Positions 10,596-19,761 of a stretch of DNA of 64,000 nucleotides are shown here, in pieces. Positions within the stretch are counted from its first letter, which is position 1. Every line of letters starts with the position of its first letter. The notes beneath the pieces were generated by a model. It searched no databases. It was not told the DNA's origin and saw nothing but the letters and a program-made list of their open reading frames with translations. The translations under genes were made by a program, and so were the position numbers. Source of the stretch: Hirsutella rhossiliensis (taxonomy: Eukaryota; Ascomycota; Sordariomycetes; Hypocreales; Ophiocordycipitaceae); NCBI RefSeq assembly GCF_020360975.1, contig NW_025408684.1, positions 1,240,001 to 1,304,000 on the forward strand. Reading direction: 5' to 3'.

Positions 10596-11350
10596 TAAGA
10601 AGGTAGAAAAGTTAGTTAAAAATTAGCTTTTCTAGTAAAAAGGGTAAAAGGAAGCTATAAAGGATATAAAAACAGTGCTTTTTATAGTAGCTAGAAGGTA
10701 TAAGAATTCTATTCCTCCTAGGCTTATAACTCTTATAAAGAGAGATATAAAAAGTATATATAAAATATATAAAGGTAATAGTAAAAGTAAGGGGTTTAAT
10801 AGGTAAGGTAGAGATATTTAATTCTTATAGGGGCAGTAATTATAGTAAAGGAGTAATTATTATATTACCTTAATTATCCTTCTTTCCTCTATCTAACGCC
10901 CCTCTTTAAACCTATCTAGTATCTTAATTAATAAAGAAGATCCTGCTTAAAGAAGCTACTAATATCCTCTTAACTATCGAGCTTTTTGCCGGTTTTTCCC
11001 CTCCTTTCTAGCCGTTGCCGGCATATCCGTCTTATCTCTCGCCACCTCTATAGGAAGCCATCGCCACTTCTGCTTCCCCTCATGCCCCCACCCTCTTCTC
11101 TGCACCTTCTTTTAGCTCCTTCTTCCTTCTTCCACACCGGGTGTTTTCAGCTTCCTAGGTCCCTCGTGCCAAGGGATATCTCCGAGAACTGCGAAATCAG
11201 GCCACGCTTCGCGACAATAATACGCGTTTGTAACACCTCTATCGGGGGTGCCCTCATTTTGCATGGTGTAGCGGTATTTTACCAGCTTGACAGGGGTAGA
11301 CTCAATAAGCTATCCTGTTCCAGCCTCGAGATGGCGCAAATAGTAAGTGC

Positions 11351-13897
11351 CTAGCATCCGTCGTCGGCCGTCGCTGCCTGGACAACTGTCTGGGCCTTCT
11401 CCCTCACTCGAACAAGTCCCTTGGCCTCCTTGGCTTCGACCAGCTTCGACTTGCGAACCTTGCTGCTCAAGAACCAGTATATGCCGGCCGCGAGGGATGG
11501 CAGCTCCTTCGCCGGGCCAAACGCCTTCTCGACGCTGGCACCCCCCACGGCTCTCTTACCCCGACACTCCTGCAGCAGACTGACCATGAAGCGCTCCACA
11601 AACGCCGAGGTCCTCCGATTCAGCTCGGGGAGCTGCAGCGGCTTCAGGATACTGATGCTCAGCGCGCCATTGGCCACCAGAGATGCGTAGAAGCGCGCGA
11701 CATGGCCCGCCCGTCGCTCGTCCTGCATCCTCTCGCTGTCCGCCGTCTCCTCCTCATCGGCACCCTCGCCAAACAGTGACTCCCCGAGACCGCGAAACAG
11801 CTTCCACAGGCGATTCTGAAAAGCAAACCTCACCCTGCCGTTCGCACAGGCTAGGCTCCCTACCAGTCCGTAGTACTCATTGTATTGCATCTCACTGCCC
11901 ACGCACTGCACAAGCACCCGTGCAACTTCAAGCTGCTCGTCCTTCTTAAGCTTGAGCTTCGCATATTGCTGGTAACCCTGCTCATGGCTGTTGGCGGACA
12001 TGAGTGCCGTGAAGATGGAAATTTGGGCTCCCGTGCCGAGACCTTGCGCGCGAGCCTTGCTGGGGTAATCGGGCAGGACAAAATCCATGTCCTCGTCGTC
12101 CGTCGTGTCGCTGTCGCCTCCAGTCCTCGTCTTGGCCAGGCTCTTGGCTCGCTCAGGCACCTCGCGATAGACAGGCACGCTGGCTCCCACAAGCCACCAT
12201 TTCCCATGCGTATCGGCGCCTTCGATGTCATCCAGGCCCATGCCCATTGCGGCAAGCCCGTCGAGCCTCCGCGATTGGGACTTGAGATCGCCAAGTCGTT
12301 TCCGCATGCGTAGGACGTGTTCCGAGACAACAGCAGAGTCCAGCCCTTTGGCCTTTGGCTTGCCGTTTTTAAGATCATTGATTATCTCAATCATGAACTT
12401 GGTTCGGGCAGATACGTTGGCGTATCCGACCTTGGACACGGCCTGGCTCAATGTCCCTGAAACATGCTTCAACGCCTGCGGATCGTCTCTCCGCAGCAGC
12501 CTACCGGCCATGCGACACATGCGGACCAACAACTCGACGTTGACTTCCGTAATTTCTTTGAGCAGTCGCTCCATGTAGTCGAAAAGTATCCTGCACCCCA
12601 CGACTTCGAACATGTAAAGTTGGGTGAGAAACGTGACTAGGTTGGAGGTTTCCTTCCGATGGAAGCCCTGGTCATCCGTTTCCTGGCTGGCCTTCCCGTA
12701 CGCATCTCCAAATTCCTTGACCACGCGGCGGGCGAGATGGGATCCGAAGCTGGAACCAATGATTTTGTAAACTGCCGCGGAGAAACCCCCCGTCAGAACG
12801 AAAAACTGATCGGGCAGGCTCTCGGGCCTGCACACTTGTGCCATGATTGCGTCGGTCAGTAGCTCGGTAACGTCGCCGCGGGCATTGTGCTGGTATATGT
12901 CGTCGATGGATTGGACAATGGACAGAATGTTGCTGTCGGTGAGACGGTTGATTTGGCCCTGAATCTGCTTCTGCAGACGATCTCTCGCCTCGTCTCCCGA
13001 TGCCGGGGCCATTCTCCGCGATGGCGGAATGTATTTCGCGACCACGACGCCAGTCGTGGGAGCAACATAGGGGTTCTCCCTCTGTCGCGGCTGGACAGGA
13101 ACGGCAGCATCCCCGTCAGACTTGAAGCTCTTAAACGACTCATCGTCGCTGTCCCCTCCGTCTAGCTCACTGTCGTGTCCAGCCTCCAGGTGCGCGGCGC
13201 CTTGTCCGTCCTCGTCCTCACCGTTCTCATCGGAGTCGGTGGGGAAGTCGTCATGGTTGGAGTCTTGTTCTCGAGTGTTGCCGTCTCGCTTGGCCGGGCC
13301 GTCGGGCTTTGATATCGTTCTTCTCCTTTTCGATGATAGCCAATCATCAAAGTCGCGCTTGCGCTTGTTGGACTCGTCGTCGCTGTCTGAGACGCCCCCC
13401 CCCGTATTGCCGAGAATCTCATCTAGTCCGTCGTCCTGGAATGCCTTGGGCAGGGACTTGCGGTGTTTCTTGATTCCGAGCTTTCTTTCAAGCGCTTCGA
13501 TTTCGGCGTCGTCCTGGGCCAGCCTCTCCCGCATCGACTTGGATAGGCCGTTCCGCCTTTCTGGCTCGTTGGAAGGAGGCGGTGATGGCTCTTGCTGGGT
13601 GCTCTCCGGGTCGTAATTATCCGACCCAAAAACTTGTTCGTTGGATTCTGGCAATGCCTCTTCTTCTGCATGTTCGAAGTCGTGGGTTGGTCGAGCGGTA
13701 TGAGGTAACTGCGTTTGCCGCGAATATCTTTGAGTCTTCTTTTGCGCCCTCTCTGCCTTTCGCTTGTCTTTTCGTGAAAACCCCTTGGGGACGCCGGTTC
13801 TGCGATTTGAATTTGGTACTTGGGCCAGTCCCGGGGCATCAAGACCCATGCGCTTGAAGAGCTTCTGCTGCAGCTCGACGACCAAGGTGGACGGCAT
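11351..13897 (-). CDS. SGD1: SGD1/NOM1-family nucleolar MIF4G + MA3 protein
   Basis: The protein is 848 aa and encoded by one uninterrupted frame. Residues 1-60 carry the short conserved N-terminal helix and a Lys/Arg-rich segment (FSRKDKRKAERAQKK). Residues ~60-275 are acidic and low complexity with NLS-like patches (KRKRDFDDW). A KYIPPSRR motif near 290 precedes a MIF4G domain at about 305-510, and an MA3 domain follows at about 610-760 (ISIFTALMSANSHEQGY...). This order is that of yeast Sgd1 and human NOM1, nucleolar factors of 18S rRNA processing and small-subunit assembly that bind DEAD-box helicase Fal1/eIF4A3. It is the first intact gene beside the RIP block, its stop codon being about 390 bp from the mutated DNA. 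It shares a divergent promoter region with SRP14. Family identity is firm; function is by homology. Confidence 0.9.
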   Translation of the reverse strand: MPSTLVVELQQKLFKRMGLDAPGLAQVPNSNRRTGVPKGFSRKDKRKAERAQKKTQRYSRQTQLPHTARPTHDFEHAEEEALPESNEQVFGSDNYDPESTQQEPSPPPSNEPERRNGLSKSMRERLAQDDAEIEALERKLGIKKHRKSLPKAFQDDGLDEILGNTGGGVSDSDDESNKRKRDFDDWLSSKRRRTISKPDGPAKRDGNTREQDSNHDDFPTDSDENGEDEDGQGAAHLEAGHDSELDGGDSDDESFKSFKSDGDAAVPVQPRQRENPYVAPTTGVVVAKYIPPSRRMAPASGDEARDRLQKQIQGQINRLTDSNILSIVQSIDDIYQHNARGDVTELLTDAIMAQVCRPESLPDQFFVLTGGFSAAVYKIIGSSFGSHLARRVVKEFGDAYGKASQETDDQGFHRKETSNLVTFLTQLYMFEVVGCRILFDYMERLLKEITEVNVELLVRMCRMAGRLLRRDDPQALKHVSGTLSQAVSKVGYANVSARTKFMIEIINDLKNGKPKAKGLDSAVVSEHVLRMRKRLGDLKSQSRRLDGLAAMGMGLDDIEGADTHGKWWLVGASVPVYREVPERAKSLAKTRTGGDSDTTDDEDMDFVLPDYPSKARAQGLGTGAQISIFTALMSANSHEQGYQQYAKLKLKKDEQLEVARVLVQCVGSEMQYNEYYGLVGSLACANGRVRFAFQNRLWKLFRGLGESLFGEGADEEETADSERMQDERRAGHVARFYASLVANGALSISILKPLQLPELNRRTSAFVERFMVSLLQECRGKRAVGGASVEKAFGPAKELPSLAAGIYWFLSSKVRKSKLVEAKEAKGLVRVREKAQTVVQAATADDGC

Positions 13898-14630
13898 GAT
13901 GGTGGACGATGGCTGGGGCAGACGAGGTTCGCCCCAGGAAAAGAAACCTCAGCCGCGCCAAGGCGAGCTAGAAGGAGCTTGGAGATGAGGAACAATAATT
14001 GCATAAGGTGGAATCATGATCAGGGACAAAGGCATATAGTCGAGGCCTTTGCGCGCACAAAGTGTAGATGTCTTTGCCTGTTCTTCGGAGGGATTATTTA
14101 AAAAATCTCGAATCCGTCTTAGCCCACCATGGCCCTGCCGCCCCGCCGCGCCAGGCAGCCACGCCACGCTAACTGACCAGGTACCTACTACCAGGTACTG
14201 ATAGCTCATCGTTTGGTATTTACTGCCAACAGCCACGGTAGTCTGTCTTTACTTTACTGTAAGTCTCTAATAGTACTCCATGGTACTCATGGTACTCCGC
14301 AAGGTACTACCTATGAAATAGATTCTCTTGGGAGAATACCTAATAACTTTGAAATCCGGGACCTAGGTAGGTATATACATACACTGGAAGAGATCAAGTA
14401 CCTGGTATCTAGGTACCTATGTACCTACATGTCTACCTAGGTAGTACGTACCAGAATGAAATGCTAGGGCGACCCCTAGGGCGAGCGCAGCTTTATCGGG
14501 CTCCAACACAGTTGGGTCTCTCGCTCTTCTTGGCAAAATAGTTCCCGACTTCATCAAACCCTCACGACGTACAGGTTCATACACGCCTCCAGTGCGTCCT
14601 CATCCACGAGCGCCGGTGGTCCAGCCCACG
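13898..14630. promoter_or_regulatory. Divergent intergenic region SGD1 / SRP14
   Basis: This 733-bp stretch lies between two outward-reading genes, so it must hold both promoters. It contains several copies of GGTAC/TACCTA/CCTAGGTAGG-type words between about 14,180 and 14,450, the same family of short palindromic words found in other intergenic regions of the window. No TATA box or ORF of note is visible. Confidence 0.5.
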
Positions 14631-15212
14631 ATGGAGTCACAACACTTGGGTCAGGACGAGGTGAGCCCAAAACATCCACACGCTCCAGGGGCCGGTCGAT
14701 TGTCCAGCTGATGCGTGCTGCCCAGTTCTTCGACAAGCTCGGCGAGCTCTTTCATAGTCGCAAGGGGAGCGACCACGGAGCCATCTATCTCACCCAAAAG
14801 CGGCGTATGTCATCCCAGCCGATGCTCTTTTTTTCGTTTCCTGCCCGCCCCCAGCGTCTCCGGGGCAGCCCATCTCATCTCCCTTGACTGGCATCAGAGC
14901 AGCAAAAGGCTAATCTCTGTCCCGCTTCAACCAGTCACTTACAATCAGGACTGCCCACTACCCACGGCGGACAACCCAATGCCTGATCTTGTCTCTGAAA
15001 ACCCCATGCCCCTTATTGTCCGTGCATCCAACGGCAAGTCCAAGAGGCAGAGGGCCGACAAGCTTAAGTTATCCACCATCGTCCAGCCCCATGACCTCGA
15101 CAAGTTTTACACTCGCTACGCCGAGATTTGCAAGGCAGGCATGACGGCTCTGAAACCACGGGATCGGAGCAAGAAGAAGGCAAAGGCCAAAAAGAAGAAG
15201 ACTGCGTCATGA
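14631..15212 (+). CDS. SRP14: Signal recognition particle subunit SRP14
   Basis: Three exons (14631-14660, 14726-14804, 14935-15212) join in frame to 128 aa starting MESQHLGQDEFFDKLGELF. The 30-nt first exon is easy to miss. The middle exon gives the SRP9/14 fold start (SRKGSDHGAIYLTQKR). The last exon gives the family's PLIVRASNGKSKR loop, the FYTRYAEICKAGMTALKPRDRSK signature and a Lys-rich tail. SRP14 binds the Alu domain of SRP RNA and retards translation elongation until the ribosome docks at the ER. Both introns have GT...AG ends (the second opens GTATGT). Length agrees with other fungal SRP14 proteins. The start is supported by the FFDKL segment following the first splice. Confidence 0.92.
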
Positions 15213-16276
15213 GGTTCTCAGGACGACTTGACTCTGTTCCCCGTCCGCAGGGAAACGGGCCACCGAGGAGCTCCGAGAATTCGGCGGTGGCTTTGTTTAC
15301 GCATCACGCTGGACCACCTTTGAGATGACACACCAATCATGTAGACTAAAGCCTTGGCTGCCAGCGCTTTACGGTGCTCCTCTGCTCGCCTGGGCAGGCG
15401 GCATTGTGCGGCTCATAGGCGAAATACACGTCAAATGGCTGCGCTCAGCCAAGTCGCTTAATTGAACCAACTACACTTTCTGCCTCATATTCGGCATAAT
15501 TTTTAGTCGTTATTCCATTTGCAGTGCTTGTTTATGAGTGGCTTGGGTGCATGGAAGGCTGTGAGGGCCGGTCGAGAGAGGAGCCCGGCTAAAGCTGTGA
15601 GCAGCTTTGACTCGGCTCTCGCAAATCGGCTCTCACTACGTGATCGGAGATTTGTTGATTGCCACCACACGATGACGACTGGACAATCCTACCACGGTAT
15701 CCGTGCCTCACCCCATGTCTACAAGGGACGCACGTGCCTCTATAACTCACTGCGACAACACACCGACCTACCGTGCTGTGGTGTCGCGCCTCGTCGTCTT
15801 TCACGAGGGCGTGGCGGCAACGGCTCGCTCATCACCCAAAGCGAGGCCGTGCCTGGTGCCCGCCCGAAAGCAGCCTGCGACCGTCCAAGTTCCTTACCGG
15901 CGTGGGCGCGTCTCCAGAACAGCCAGCCCAGGAGACCGCAGACCAACCCTGGACGAGAACGCCCAGCTCCCTCGTCCCTCGCAATCATGGGCAACCCCGC
16001 AAGGCGCTGTTGAAGTACTGGGGGTGAGAGGAGTCGGTGGTCTCGCGTCGCCACAATCCTAGCCCTTCTTTCGTCGGTGTCGGCGGCCCAAATATCGTCG
16101 TCAGGCCTGGGCAAGGCGTCCTTGCCGTCATCCGCCATTCTCGACTCTTTCCGTTTGCTCCATCATCCTACGCTGATCATCCACACCTGAAGTCCTGAGC
16201 CGCCCGGCAACCAGATACCATCATCGTACGCTTAATCCTCATACATTCTAGGTAGAACCATGTCTTCTGTCCTCTC
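15213..16276. other. Intergenic, no supported gene
   Basis: About 1.1 kb between SRP14 and the weak candidate at 16277. Frames of up to about 165 codons occur on both strands (for example 15,519-16,013 plus and 15,740-16,138 minus). Their Arg/Pro/Ser-rich, GC-skewed composition shows no family resemblance. The minus-strand 15,740-16,138 frame begins plausibly (MADDGKDALPRPDDDIWAAD) but degenerates, so a first exon of an unrecognised gene cannot be excluded. Confidence 0.45.
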
Positions 16277-16561
16277 CTAACTTGCCCCATACCGTATTAT
16301 CCTCTTGACATCCTCCCAAGTAGCCCAAGTAGGGTCGGTACGAAGCTCCTCTCGTCGTGGTGTCTCGAGATCTTGACGATATCGAGACAATGCTTGCTCT
16401 TTTTCTGTCTTTTTCTTTGCCCGGACGGCAAACGCATATCCACCAATCCCTAAGCCCACCAACTTTACCAGTATTCGGTGCTTCGGCCGAATACAAGAAC
16501 AAGTTCGAATGCGACTTCGGGTTCGCGAACTTCTCCTGGCTGGTTGCGAAGGCCTTTCCAC
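16277..16561 (-). CDS. Possible small membrane protein, C-terminal exon only
   Basis: A minus-strand frame ends with a plausible protein tail. It has a hydrophobic segment (ILVKLVGLGIGGYAFAV), a charged stretch with several Lys/Glu, and an ending TDPTWATWEDVKRIIRYGAS. Single-pass helix plus charged tail is common among small fungal mitochondrial proteins, but I do not recognise the family. There is no ATG in this frame upstream before a stop, so if it is real a 5' exon must exist, possibly overlapping the 3' UTR of the neighbouring RNA-binding protein gene that ends at 16,745. An overlapping frame (16,248-16,748) competes with it. Treat as a candidate. Confidence 0.3.
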   Translation of the reverse strand: MERPSQPARRSSRTRSRIRTCSCIRPKHRILVKLVGLGIGGYAFAVRAKKKTEKEQALSRYRQDLETPRREELRTDPTWATWEDVKRIIRYGAS

Positions 16562-16744
16562 CAAATATTTTCTCGAGATTCGTCAAAAGCAGGTGCAAAA
16601 AGAAAGGAAAACGATGACGGACGACGGGCGGCCAAGGCATTCTCGAGTCAGGTGAGCTGGTCTGGGACTCTGCGTCCGTGCATGGTGTCTGGGTCGCTAG
16701 AGTCCTCGTCCGGCCACAAAACGGCAGACCTGCCGCGACTCTCT

Positions 16745-18642
16745 TCACATGATCTGATCCTGGGTCAGGCCTCCGTGGGCTTCCGTCTCCATGTTGTCGG
16801 CGCTGCCCTGGCTGAGGTACTTGACAAAGCTGAGATTCAAAGGGCGACCGCCGTACTGGTAGCCTTGAAACTTGGCGATGGCCGTCTCGGCCGTCTCAGG
16901 ACTGTCGAAGCGAACCACGCCGGAGCCTCGAGACCGGCCGCTTGGCTCGTACTGGATCTCGGCCTGCTCGACCTTGCCGATCGTGGTGAAGAGCTCGACC
17001 AGGTCGTCATTGCTGGTCGACCATGGGAGCTCGAGGGCGGTTAGTGTCTAATCCAGAGGGGGGACGTCACTGCACTCACGTTCCGGACATAGATGACCTG
17101 GCCCCTTTCCGTGCCGGCCGTGGCGTTGTCAGTGAAGGGATTCGGCGGGACAGCGGTAGCGGGGGGGGCATCAAAGCCGCCGCCGCCGCCGCCGCCGCTA
17201 GGGAAGCCTCCTCGTCCGCCGAATGCAAAGCCACCCCGCCCTCCCCCGAATCCGCCGCGGCCGAAATTGCCGCCGCCGCCGCCGAAGCCCCCGCGCATGC
17301 CGCCACCGAATCCGCCGCGGGCAGGGAAGCCCATGCCGCTGGCTGCCGCAAACCGGTCTTCTCTCACCTCGAGCATGCGTCCCTGCCAGTCGTATCCGTT
17401 GAACTGCTGAATGGCGTTCCTAGCGTCGTCAGGGCTCTCGAAGACAACGATGCCTGAGCCCTTGGGTCGGCCGTCGGGACCAACGTGCACATCGGCACGA
17501 ATGACGCCTCCGATGCGTGCTGGGGCGGTGTTAGAAGATGCACACTGCCATTGAGAAAGAGAAGCATAGGCACTCACTGGCTTGTCGAAACAAGTCCTTC
17601 AGGTCTTGCCAGCCCACGTTGAATGGAATCTACGAGTTGGAGAATTAGACAGCTGATTGGTAGAAGGCGTCGATGGAAGATTGGATTCCAGCTTACGTTG
17701 GTGACGTAGATCTGACGACCGCCGCCGCCTCCAGGTGCGCCGCCGTAGCCTGGGTTGAAGCCGCCAGACATGCCGCCTCCGAATCCGCCTCGGTTGCCGG
17801 CCGTGGCGCCGATGAAGCGAGGTTCGGCTTCGCGATCCTGTAACATGTTAGGCTGCACGGAATCAAGAGCAGTGGGTCTGGACAAACTTCTCGGACGTAA
17901 ACCAAGCGACCCATAAGGTTCTGGTTGCTGAGCTGGGCGACGGCCTGCTGAGCTTGTTCCCGGGTGGCATATTCAACAATCCTGCCGGGTACATTAGCCA
18001 AAGGCACTGATTGAGGAGGCGAGGGAAGACTTACCCGCATCCCTGCGACGTGACGCGGCAACGCCGTGGTTAGTTCAATCGCTGCAGGCCACACGGGCCC
18101 CGGAGGAAGATGTCGACATGGAAAGTAGCCGGGAGAGAGGAGTAGAGTGGAAAACGCACTTTGGACATTCCGTTGGGAAGGAGCAACACGTCGGCAAACA
18201 AGACTTCTCCGGCTAAGCGAAGGAGCGTCAGCCACGGCGTGTCCGGCAGGGCCGCAGGGTGCTTACCTTGTCGCATAAAGTCCTTGAGGTGATGCCACTT
18301 GACATCGTAGGATAGGTTGCCGACGTAGACGCGGCGGTCCTGCTGTGAAGTCTCGCGAATGTTGCTCATCATTTGCTCCCGAGCCGCGGCTCGTTCCTCG
18401 TAGGAGCGATGCGGAGCTTGGCCAGCGAAACCAGTCCCAGATCCTCCACCAGGAGCGCCTGTTCCAGTCATGGGCGAGCGATCGCGGCCACGGCGATAGT
18501 CGTCTCTGCTGTTGGACCTGCTGCGTGGAGAGTAGGAGCGACGGCGAGACTGGCGACCGGGGCTCCTGGAGCGTCGACGAGGAGATCGAGACCGCTCACG
18601 CTGGGGCATGTCAGCTGCAAGTTCTTCCATTTGTGCGTCCAT
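16745..18642 (-). CDS. GBP2: GBP2/HRB1-like SR-type mRNA-binding protein (three RRMs)
   Basis: Eight exons (18642-18267, 18212-18160, 18042-18035, 17981-17888, 17837-17697, 17629-17578, 17519-17080, 17029-16745) join to 482 aa. Residues ~12-60 are RS-rich. RRM1 has RNP1/2-like RVYVGNLSYDVKW and a repaired GCGIVEYA. RRM2 starts RQIYVTNIPFNVGW and contains KGSGIVVFES. A Gly/Phe/Arg-rich linker (RGG-like, ~280-350) follows, then RRM3 with VIYVRNLPWSTSNDDLVELF and RGSGVVRFDS. This order is that of yeast Gbp2/Hrb1, which ride with TREX on nascent mRNA and take part in nuclear mRNA quality control. The third exon is only 8 nt. The start ATG is the first in frame before the RS region; a 5'-UTR intron (candidate donor near 19,070) is possible. 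Confidence 0.87.
18035..18042 (-). other. 8-nt microexon of the GBP2-like gene
   Basis: GGATGCGG is flanked by GCAG upstream and GTAAGT downstream on the minus strand. Including it restores the reading frame and supplies the Gly-Cys-Gly of the RRM1 sequence NGMSKGCGIVEYA. Leaving it out shifts the frame and breaks RRM1. Neither neighbouring intron can be spliced differently to give an RNP1 motif. Confidence 0.8.
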
Positions 18643-19014
18643 GGTCTGGGCGGTCGATGGGCGCGAGTCGAGAGGGGTTTCGGGTCGGCTGAATCCGCGT
18701 GATGGCGCAGGCGCAAACGGTTGGAAGCGTTCGCTCGTTGTTGCTGACAGGTTTTCGGTGGCGGCGGTGCGTCGTGACCAGGTAGCAGCCCAAGACTCCC
18801 TCGCTGCAGCAGCCGCGCAGGGCAGCTTGCGGAGCGGGCCACGGAAAGGCTCCACTTTCAGAGCTGCAGCGAGCCGAAGCAGTGCCGCAGCGGGGACCGG
18901 GCGCTCCAAGCAGGGCGGTGAGGAGGGGCAGCCAGGACCACGTCCCTGCCATTCCTGGGTCGCTGCCGTTTCCAGCCCCTCCACTGGATTGGAAGACAAA
19001 CAACGACGATGGGT

Positions 19015-19044
19015 GGGCAGGCAGGCAGGCAGGCAGGCAGGCAG
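19015..19044. repeat. (GGCA)n microsatellite
   Basis: About seven perfect tandem GGCA units upstream of the GBP2-like gene. Confidence 0.9.
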
Positions 19045-19701
19045 ACAGAGAGCGAGGCAGAGAAAAGCAACTTACAGGGCGGTACGTATCGCCAGAATCA
19101 GCTAGTATGGGCGAGCGTCAGAGATGTGTCGGGGCGAGAGGCTGTCTCCCAAGGCGAGACAGGACGACGACGTCGAGATGGGGGAGAGGCAGGGTGAGAA
19201 GAGGACGTGAGAGGCGGGGAGGGGACGCCGGTTGAAATAAAAAGGGCCTACTTCGTACTTAGGTACGGAGTACAGCTAGGCAAGGCATGGTGTATGTATG
19301 TAGGTGAGAGAGCGGTTGGCAGCTCAGGCGAGCAAGGTAGGCCAAGTACCCGGGAGGGTAGGTGTGTGTGGTGGTGGTGGGGGTACCAGCGAGGAGACGG
19401 AGGCAAGGTGGGTGGGAGACATGCAGGTTGAGGGGGCTTTTTCTGACAACCTAGGTAGGGTATCAAGGCATGCAGCGACGAAAAGGGTGGCATGCCGGTG
19501 CTGTTGTCATCACAGAGGTCGACCTGGAGCAGCGGCCGTGATACAGCCTGTACATGTGCTGCGCATGCTTCCCAGGTCGGCGACATGTGAGAGGGCGGGA
19601 CGAGGGCGAGAGGGAGGGGAAACAGGACGGACTGCAGTGCCTGCCGATGAATGCATGCATATGTTATGGATGGGGGACGCGTGCGAGAGGCGAGGCGGCG
19701 C

Positions 19702-19761
19702 GAGGCAACGCAAGGCAACGCAAAGGCAACGCAAAGGCAACGCAAAGGCAACGCAAAGGCC
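19702..19761. repeat. 11-bp tandem repeat GGCAACGCAAA
   Basis: About five units of GGCAACGCAAA, the first shortened by one base, lie in the intergenic region between the GBP2-like gene and COQ9. Confidence 0.88.

Larger units (their letters stand above)
1..10960. other. RIP-mutated, AT-rich repeat block (heterochromatin-like)
   Basis: The block is dominated by TA-rich words. The dinucleotides CA and TG are almost missing, while CG is still common; many 60-base lines contain no CA or TG at all. That is the footprint expected of repeat-induced point mutation, which changes C to T mainly in CpA on both strands. No host gene can be read in any frame, and stops are overwhelmingly TAA and TAG. Remnants of at least three transposable elements can still be recognised and are listed separately. 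The composition changes abruptly near 10,960, after which normal coding DNA begins. Such blocks are usually H3K9-methylated and silent in fungi; that part is inference. Confidence 0.93.
9497..11220. repeat. 1.2-kb segmental repeat, copy B (interrupted)
   Basis: Second copy of 5975-7171, with a 510-bp inverted-repeat element inserted at 10,078. From 9,497 to about 10,950 it is very heavily mutated, more so than copy A, with even CG words lost. The last ~260 bases (10,960-11,220) look unmutated: runs such as CTCGCCACCTCTATAGGAAG keep C residues that are T in copy A. It starts flush against the chromovirus LTR and ends 130 bp from the stop codon of the SGD1-like gene. No LTR-like repeat follows its right end, unlike copy A. 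Confidence 0.88.

Noticed and set aside
10986..11354. 122-aa plus-strand frame at the end of repeat copy B
   Set aside because: It lies in the repeat leader, is Ser/Leu/Pro-rich, and its counterpart in copy A is broken; no protein family fits.
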